DNA from: Sphingobacteriales bacterium
Lineage (GTDB): Bacteria > Bacteroidota > Bacteroidia > CAILMK01 > JAAYUY01
DNA length: 56,561 bases
NCBI GenBank assembly: GCA_012517435.1
Contig: JAAYUY010000058.1
Span: forward strand, 1-56,561
Direction of reading: 5' to 3'
In this document: in pieces, positions 50,604 to 56,561 of the stretch
How positions within the stretch are numbered: the first letter of the stretch is position 1
Layout of the letters: each line of letters opens with the position of its first letter
Program-made: the position numbers and the translations under genes
Notes under the pieces: model-generated
Seen by the model: the letters and a program-made list of their open reading frames with translations, nothing else
Database searches by the model: none
Told to the model about the DNA's origin: nothing

Positions 50604-53600
50604 ATGGAAAATTTTAAAAAGCTTCGGAATGTTGTTTTTATTGTGATGACGCTGCTTTTGCTTGGCAATTGGGCGTATTCACAGTGTACACTGACGGCTT
50701 CGCAAACAAAAGTTTGCCGGGGAACTTCAGTGCTTTTCTCTTTTCCGTCCACCATCAGTTATGACCATCTGTTGTGGGACTTTGGTGATGGTTCAACCAG
50801 TATTCAGAAACAGAATTCAATATCCTACATTTACGACACTTTTGGTACTTTTACCGCATGCATTACTTTGTACAATGCAGACAATTCAGTAAAATGCGGA
50901 CCAAGTTGTGTTACGATAACAGTGTTTGATAAGCCCGATGCTGATCTGATACTCCCTTCAGTGACTACAATGTGTTTTGAGACAAACCATTTTTGTTTCA
51001 CTGATAACTCCAAACCCGGGAAGAGCAATACTCCTATTGCTACTTATTTATGGGACTTTGGAAATGGTGATACCAACACCGCAAAAAATCCATGTTATTC
51101 TTATCCGCAGTCCGGGGTTTATTCTATTATCCTGACCGTTACAGATACCAATAAATGTTGGGATACTGCTTCAAAAGTTACCAGTATTGTGGTCTTACCC
51201 AAACTGAACCCACGTTTTTCGACACAGTTTAAAATCGGATGTCCCGAAACACCTGTTAAATTTACCAACCAGACAGATACTACGGGGAAATGTATTACCG
51301 AATGGATATGGGATTATGGAGACGGAACACGCGATACACAGACAACATTTGATCCTACACCATGGACACATGTATATAAGAAAGACGGGACATTTAATCC
51401 AAGACTCATTGTTAAAACCTGCCATGGCTGTATTGACAGTTTAATTAAATTTTCCGGAGCTAAAAATATTTTCTATTATTTCGACATTAAAAAATCTGAA
51501 AGCGGACCCATTTGCTGGCAAGACAATAACCTTTGTTTTGCCCAGAAACCACGTCCAAATGCTTATTATTGGTTATGGAATTTTGATGATCCGCCTTCCC
51601 AGTTGTTGAATACCAATGATGAAGACTGGGAACCATGCCATCATTATACCGCACCGGGCGTTTATCACATTACATTGAAAATATGGGAACCAAACTGTAT
51701 CAGAGATACTGTTTTCTGTACCTATATTCCACTAAAAGGTCCCCAGGCAATTATCAATATGCCTTCCCCTCCATTCCCACCAAATAATCAGAATCAGGCT
51801 AAACCAATTCCTGTAAGTTTCTGGCATGCAGCAAGTACCCGGTGCTGGAATCCAAACCTTGATCCTGTTGATTATGTTACAAGAACCCAGGTGGCTAAAT
51901 ATCAGGTTGGGAAAATTGATTATTATTGCAATAGTTTACTGGATTCCGCCAATTTTGATACGGTATATAAACCATATCCCTGTCCGTTAGGCAATACCAT
52001 TGCTACACGAATAAACTATCCATTGCTTTCCAATCCGGTTAAAACAGATATTCTTTATGACAGTATTCAGGAAACTCCGGGAAAATGGACACCCGGTACC
52101 CCTTTGCCTCCTGGTATTCTGAACGGTACTGTCTATTTCCCAAAAAGCGGAAGTGTCAACCTGCAAACCATGCACGATACTGATCTGAACATCCACAACT
52201 GTACAGCGCCCAACTATGTGAGATTTACGAACAATTCTTACAAATACAGGATGTATTATGCGATTGACAATTCACCATTTGATTATTTCCAGTATCCTAA
52301 TAAGCAAAAGGAAATAAAATTTGATGAATGTTACAATCCTTCCTATCCGTGGGCCAGCGATAGTATGCTCTATTTCTGGGATTTTGCTGACGGAACAGCC
52401 AAACCATGTACTTCAACCGTTCAGAAACCGGATATAAATTGTCAGTATTCAACGGAAGTAGCTCCCTGGCACTTGTATAAAGAACCAGGTTGCTATTCTG
52501 TAACATTGACTGTCATTGACACAGTAACAGCCTGTTCTAGTGAAGCCAGTGTGAATATTGTCATGGAACCACCCTGGTCAGGATGGGACACTACATCTTA
52601 TGGTGCCATGGAGAGGGCTCTGAATAAAATACTTCCCGAACGTATCGCTGATCCTACCAAAAGAAGATACAATGGTATGTGGAATGGAAGTAGCCCTTAC
52701 ATTGATTATAATAACCAGTTGATTTCTCCCAGAACATTTACTGATACTACTGTTAATCCGAACAAAACCTATGACATCAGACGTGGTGTCAGATTGAATG
52801 GAGTCCCTTGTGTGGGCCAAAACTATCCGCAAATACCAAATTTCCAGGAAACACGACCTACCTGTGACCGCCAGTTCTGGTGGATGGTATTCGACTCTGC
52901 TTCCAGAGGTTTCGGTACATGCGATACGCCTACCGTAAAATGCACCGAAACTACTTATCTTGACTTCGATCTTGACAATATTAAAGAAAGTGTTCAGAAA
53001 CACCAGACTATCAGTTGTCAGTGGGTAGATATGATTACCTTCATGATGATGGGTAATCAATGGATATACGGAAAGGGAGGATGGAAAACCCTTGGGCTGA
53101 TTCTGAAAACAGGAGATTGTTTCGATACTTTCTGGTATCATAACTATAAGTATATTGCCGACCTCAATTATGGATTCAATTTAAATGATCCCAACAAATA
53201 TGGTTTCATGAGGGCACCTAATAATCAACTATTCCCCGTTCCCGGTAAATACCCAAGAATGAATTATCAGGCTCAGGAGCATTACAAGATTTGTCCGAAT
53301 TCTCAGGCTATTTTAACTGTTAATGATACAAACCAGGTGGGTATTACTGAGTTTAAATTCTTTATCGACAAGTTTTTCCCTCCAACCACGCCCCAGTGGC
53401 CTGATGTACACATGGAAGACAGTTGTCAGAAAACCGTTGATACGGTTTGGAAAAAAGTTGGTAATAACTGGGTAATCGATACGATTTATAAACGTGATAC
53501 CATTTATTATATGTGCCATAAGGACTCCTTTACCATCGATCCGTTTACCAATAAAAAGGTTTACACCATGTGTTTCACCTATCCTGATTTTACCAAAGGA

Positions 53601-55727
53601 GGAAAATGGGTCAAATCTGAATGGCAGCTTATTACTTCGATGGGCTTCATACCAATTGATACTTTCCCGCAGCTAACCTTGCGCGACTCATTCTTTATGA
53701 AACAGGCCGGTGCTCCCCGTAAACAAAGGATTGAACCAGACTGGAGTCTGACCGTCCCTGGGAAATACTACGTTACTGCTACTATTCGGAATGTTTATGG
53801 TTGTGCTTCAGGTGGTTCTGCACAGATTATCGTGGGACATTATGCTGACTTCGAAGCAGACGACCGTATTATCTGCTATGAGGGAGGTGGCGATACCGTT
53901 ACATTCACTCACATGGTACGTTATTTCTGGATTAAAGTATTTCCATTTGACCCGGATTTGAATCCCAATGAATACTGGGTCGATCCGACCAACTTCCTTG
54001 GAACTTTTGACCCGGCATTCGGTACCCGTAATGGGGCCCCTGCTCCTCCATCCTTCATCGAAAAAGTTGAATGGGACTTCGGTGATGGCACAGGTTGGCA
54101 CCGCAATCCTAACCTGACTGATAAGATTCAATGGGTATTTAATAAACCTCAGGATTATACCATTAAAATGAGGACAACAGACAGCAATGGTTGTGTGCAA
54201 ATTCTTGAACGTAAAAATTACATCAAGGTGATTGGTGTAATTGCTGAATTTGATACGGCAGCTTCTCCGGAGGTTTGTGCCCCTCAACCGGTTAAATTCC
54301 TTGACAAATCTATTGGTTTGAATATTTACAAATACATTTATGACAAAAACGGGCAGGTTATGGATTCTACCAAGGTGGACAGTGTGGTGAACTGGAGATG
54401 GGATTTCTATGATGGTGTTTATGCCTCACAATATAGTTATTTAAAAGATCCGGTTCATACCTATACTAAAAACGGGACCTATAATGTCAGATTGATTGTC
54501 AAAATGAGTAACGGATGTGTGGATACCATTGAAAAACCTTCGTATATCAATATTTTAGGCCCGAAACCCAAATTCTGGCTTTACAAAAACGGTAACTTTG
54601 TTTATTCAGACACAATCTGTGAAGGGGAATATATCGTTGTTTATGACTCATCTGAAGAAGTTACTGAATGGCAGTTTAATAAAGGTGACGGGACATTCTT
54701 CTCCGATACATCAAGACCGGGGAACAGACAATGGGCAATTCAATATACAAAAGCCGGTGTTTACCACATTGTACTCAACGGTACGGCAAAAGTGTTCTTC
54801 CCTGTACCTTCACCCGGATATTGGGGCAATTGTACACAGATTTATGGAGATACCAATGTCCATCCTGACGATCCTTACTTTACCGTGGTTGTTAATGCCA
54901 TTCCACCAAGCAAATTCACCGGGGATACTATTATCTGCGATGGTACCGTTGCCAGATTTACCGATCAATCCGATAATGCTTATCCTTCGCTTACTTGGAA
55001 TTTTGGTGATGGAACAGGATATTTTAACCATCCACCGAAAGCAACTGTTACACATCAGTTTACAAGCGGTAATTCTTATGATACTATTTACACGGTTGAG
55101 CTGAATGGTTCAGGGGTAGCTTGCCCGGATAAAATCAAGTATATGGATATCAGGGTAATGAAAGCTGATGCCGTTCTTGATATTGCCGAAAATAAAATGC
55201 CTATCTACACCTTTGATAATAAATCTAAAGGTGGTAACAGGTATAAATGGACGGTAACAGGTACATCTGATGACGGTTCAAAAACCTATAATGAAGAATA
55301 CCTGACACAGAGCAAGGATAAATATGTATTCAACTTTGAGAACTATAAAGGGACATTCCAGGTTTGCCTGTGGACATGGATTGATGTTCCCGGACTGAAC
55401 GGATGTCAGGATACTCAATGTATTACGGTGAAAAACTTCTTTGAAGTTGAACTCGATATTCCTAACGTCTTTACTCCGGGTAATGCCGATGGTGTTAATG
55501 ATGTCTTCAAAATCAAGTCGAAGAGTGTTGAATACTGGGATCTCACCATTTACAACCGCTGGGGAGAAAAAATGTTCTGGACTGATGATCCTGAAAATCA
55601 TTGGGATGGCACAAATATGAATACAGGAAAACCTGCTCCGGGTGGCACCTACTACTATGTATTAAACTACCAGCTACGTGGTGAACCCAGAAAAGACATT
55701 TCTGGTACCGTTACCCTCTTTAGATAA
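50604..55727 (+). CDS. Giant secreted PKD-repeat protein with T9SS type B C-terminal domain
   Basis: About 1707 residues from the ATG at 50604 (MENFKKLRNVVFIVMTLLLL then GNWAYSQC, a clean signal peptide); the ATG at 50586 is an alternative. At least seven PKD-type repeats are visible by their WDFGDG-like cores: LLWDFGDGSTS, YLWDFGNGDTN, WIWDYGDGTRD, YFWDFADGTAK, VEWDFGDGTGW, WRWDFYDGVYA and LTWNFGDGTGY. A central region (about 390-1070) is rich in Cys, Trp, Tyr and Pro and has few PKD cores. The end is a gliding-motility-associated domain (IPNVFTPGNADGVNDVFKIK ... YNRWGEKMF ... WDGTNMNTGKPAPGGTYYYV ... SGTVTLFR). It is probably attached to the cell surface via T9SS and acts in adhesion or matrix. 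It is downstream of the sigma/anti-sigma pair. Confidence 0.9.
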   Translation: MENFKKLRNVVFIVMTLLLLGNWAYSQCTLTASQTKVCRGTSVLFSFPSTISYDHLLWDFGDGSTSIQKQNSISYIYDTFGTFTACITLYNADNSVKCGPSCVTITVFDKPDADLILPSVTTMCFETNHFCFTDNSKPGKSNTPIATYLWDFGNGDTNTAKNPCYSYPQSGVYSIILTVTDTNKCWDTASKVTSIVVLPKLNPRFSTQFKIGCPETPVKFTNQTDTTGKCITEWIWDYGDGTRDTQTTFDPTPWTHVYKKDGTFNPRLIVKTCHGCIDSLIKFSGAKNIFYYFDIKKSESGPICWQDNNLCFAQKPRPNAYYWLWNFDDPPSQLLNTNDEDWEPCHHYTAPGVYHITLKIWEPNCIRDTVFCTYIPLKGPQAIINMPSPPFPPNNQNQAKPIPVSFWHAASTRCWNPNLDPVDYVTRTQVAKYQVGKIDYYCNSLLDSANFDTVYKPYPCPLGNTIATRINYPLLSNPVKTDILYDSIQETPGKWTPGTPLPPGILNGTVYFPKSGSVNLQTMHDTDLNIHNCTAPNYVRFTNNSYKYRMYYAIDNSPFDYFQYPNKQKEIKFDECYNPSYPWASDSMLYFWDFADGTAKPCTSTVQKPDINCQYSTEVAPWHLYKEPGCYSVTLTVIDTVTACSSEASVNIVMEPPWSGWDTTSYGAMERALNKILPERIADPTKRRYNGMWNGSSPYIDYNNQLISPRTFTDTTVNPNKTYDIRRGVRLNGVPCVGQNYPQIPNFQETRPTCDRQFWWMVFDSASRGFGTCDTPTVKCTETTYLDFDLDNIKESVQKHQTISCQWVDMITFMMMGNQWIYGKGGWKTLGLILKTGDCFDTFWYHNYKYIADLNYGFNLNDPNKYGFMRAPNNQLFPVPGKYPRMNYQAQEHYKICPNSQAILTVNDTNQVGITEFKFFIDKFFPPTTPQWPDVHMEDSCQKTVDTVWKKVGNNWVIDTIYKRDTIYYMCHKDSFTIDPFTNKKVYTMCFTYPDFTKGGKWVKSEWQLITSMGFIPIDTFPQLTLRDSFFMKQAGAPRKQRIEPDWSLTVPGKYYVTATIRNVYGCASGGSAQIIVGHYADFEADDRIICYEGGGDTVTFTHMVRYFWIKVFPFDPDLNPNEYWVDPTNFLGTFDPAFGTRNGAPAPPSFIEKVEWDFGDGTGWHRNPNLTDKIQWVFNKPQDYTIKMRTTDSNGCVQILERKNYIKVIGVIAEFDTAASPEVCAPQPVKFLDKSIGLNIYKYIYDKNGQVMDSTKVDSVVNWRWDFYDGVYASQYSYLKDPVHTYTKNGTYNVRLIVKMSNGCVDTIEKPSYINILGPKPKFWLYKNGNFVYSDTICEGEYIVVYDSSEEVTEWQFNKGDGTFFSDTSRPGNRQWAIQYTKAGVYHIVLNGTAKVFFPVPSPGYWGNCTQIYGDTNVHPDDPYFTVVVNAIPPSKFTGDTIICDGTVARFTDQSDNAYPSLTWNFGDGTGYFNHPPKATVTHQFTSGNSYDTIYTVELNGSGVACPDKIKYMDIRVMKADAVLDIAENKMPIYTFDNKSKGGNRYKWTVTGTSDDGSKTYNEEYLTQSKDKYVFNFENYKGTFQVCLWTWIDVPGLNGCQDTQCITVKNFFEVELDIPNVFTPGNADGVNDVFKIKSKSVEYWDLTIYNRWGEKMFWTDDPENHWDGTNMNTGKPAPGGTYYYVLNYQLRGEPRKDISGTVTLFR

Positions 55728-55750
55728 TTTTTTCTGTCAGAATATCTTTA

Positions 55751-55780
55751 AAAGGGCTGATTTTTCAGCCCTTTTTTTTT
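55751..55780 (+). terminator. Terminator of the large PKD gene
   Basis: AAAGGGCTGA - TTTT - TCAGCCCTTT is a perfect 10-bp stem whose right arm runs into a T tract, 24 bp after the stop codon. Confidence 0.92.
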
Positions 55781-55843
55781 ATCTTTCAACTGGGATTTTT
55801 TCTTGCAAAATAATAATTTTTGAGGTTTTTTCAAGGTTTTAAG

Positions 55844-56561
55844 GTGGAACAAATCGTAAGTCCGTGGAAAAGAGTTCCTTTTACAAGATTAATTGTCCCT
55901 TTTCTGCTGGGAATTCTGATATTTTTCACGGGGCTTCGGATAAGCTATTTTTTTCTCCTGATTCCTTTGGCTATTCTTGTTTTCTGCATTTCTTTCGAAA
56001 AAGCGAGTATTTTCAAAATCTTTAAATACAGAAAACTCATTGGCTTTCTGATAAATATATCCATCATTTTTTCATCTTATTTTCTTGCTGCAATTTATGT
56101 CCAGATCTATAAGCCATATCATTTTTCAAATTTTCTATCTGATAAGGCTGTAATTATTTGCCATATCAAAGAAATGCCTGAAGAAAAAGAAAAAAATCTC
56201 AAAACGGTTCTTACGGTTGATTATATTAAATCAGGTAATAAGCTATACAATGTCAAAGGAAAGATTCTGGCTTATTTTAAAAAGTCTGAAAAATCAAAAG
56301 AACTTTCTTATGGGGATGTCATTGTATTAAAGGCGAAAGTTACTGAAATCCCTGAGCGCTTAAATCCGGCACAGTTTGATTATAAACGGTTTTTAGCGTA
56401 TAAAAGAATTTACCATCAGACGTTTTTGAAAGATTACGACTGGATTTATACAAAAGAAAATATCGCACCTGCACTGTTGAAGAAGCTTTCACTTCTTCGT
56501 GAAAAAATTATTGCTCAGATAAAAATGGCGGTAAAAACCCCTGATGAACAGTCCATAGCAC
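55844..56561 (+). CDS. comEC: ComEC/Rec2-family competence protein, partial (cut by window end)
   Basis: At least 239 residues, open to the window end. The GTG at 55844 is the likely start (VEQIVSPWKRVPFTRLIVPF); a TTG at 55820 is the alternative, with a stop just upstream of it. Two or three membrane segments (LLGILIFFTGLRISYFFLLI, LIGFLINISIIFSSYFLAAI) are followed by the DUF4131 soluble domain, with YGDVIVLKAKVTEIPERLNP then AQFDYKRFLAYKRIYHQTF, typical of ComEC N-termini. The competence membrane channel and the C-terminal metallo-beta-lactamase-like domain, if present, lie beyond the window. ComEC imports single-stranded DNA in competent bacteria. Confidence 0.85.
   Translation, partial: MEQIVSPWKRVPFTRLIVPFLLGILIFFTGLRISYFFLLIPLAILVFCISFEKASIFKIFKYRKLIGFLINISIIFSSYFLAAIYVQIYKPYHFSNFLSDKAVIICHIKEMPEEKEKNLKTVLTVDYIKSGNKLYNVKGKILAYFKKSEKSKELSYGDVIVLKAKVTEIPERLNPAQFDYKRFLAYKRIYHQTFLKDYDWIYTKENIAPALLKKLSLLREKIIAQIKMAVKTPDEQSIA

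Noticed and set aside
52578-53141. 187-codon open frame on the minus strand
   Set aside because: Antisense to the giant PKD gene; no promoter box or domain.

Overview
The window looks like a chromosomal segment of a Bacteroidota bacterium, probably Bacteroidales-like; the exact lineage cannot be fixed from sequence reading alone. Support: two proteins end in gliding-motility/T9SS type B C-terminal domains and one in a T9SS type A domain; about fifteen transcription units are preceded by the Bacteroidota -7 promoter box TAnnTTTG at the right distance; Shine-Dalgarno sequences are mostly weak; and there are Bacteroidota-typical genes (tandem DUF3857 proteins, a second EF-G-like GTPase, proton-translocating transhydrogenase in three parts).

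Layout. 1-9760 is an accessory island. A minus-strand type I restriction-modification operon (hsdR, GxxExxY gene, hsdS, truncated rhuM, four-helix-bundle gene, hsdM) is laced with short repeats, a remnant of a second hsdR 3' end and inserted palindromic elements. A CPA2-type cation/proton antiporter next to it is bracketed by a 15-bp inverted repeat. A diverged direct repeat of about 190 bp lies at 2-190 and again at 9393-9584, enclosing the whole island. 9761-13048 (minus) holds an unknown secreted protein directly downstream of the tmRNA gene, then a three-gene unit: methyltransferase, small secreted protein, DUF364-like protein. 13137-19689 holds pssA, an M28 peptidase, a HExxH/beta-propeller/barrel surface protein, an RRM protein and a thioredoxin-like protein.

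20713-28874 is the most interesting part: a four-gene operon with two large paralogous proteins that join receiver-like domains to a PEP-synthase-type ATP-grasp domain but lack the phosphohistidine and PEP-binding domains. Between them lie a nucleotidyltransferase that shares the N-terminal sensor-like domain of the first, and a metallophosphoesterase. The gene set suggests an uncharacterised phosphotransfer or signalling module.

28981-31895 is the pntAA-pntAB-pntB transhydrogenase operon. mtgA (minus) then diverges from a tight plus-strand cluster 33223-41587 (two DUF3857 proteins, ftsY, rimO, tilS, a C1 peptidase). 41805-46202 carries a LamG/T9SS protein, an ICMT-like membrane methyltransferase and a tiny CTERM-like protein. 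Then come tRNA-Phe, a divergent EF-G-like GTPase lacking the switch II histidine, and an ECF sigma factor with a membrane-anchored PKD protein and a roughly 1700-residue PKD surface protein, which may form a cell-envelope signalling unit. The window ends inside a comEC-like gene.
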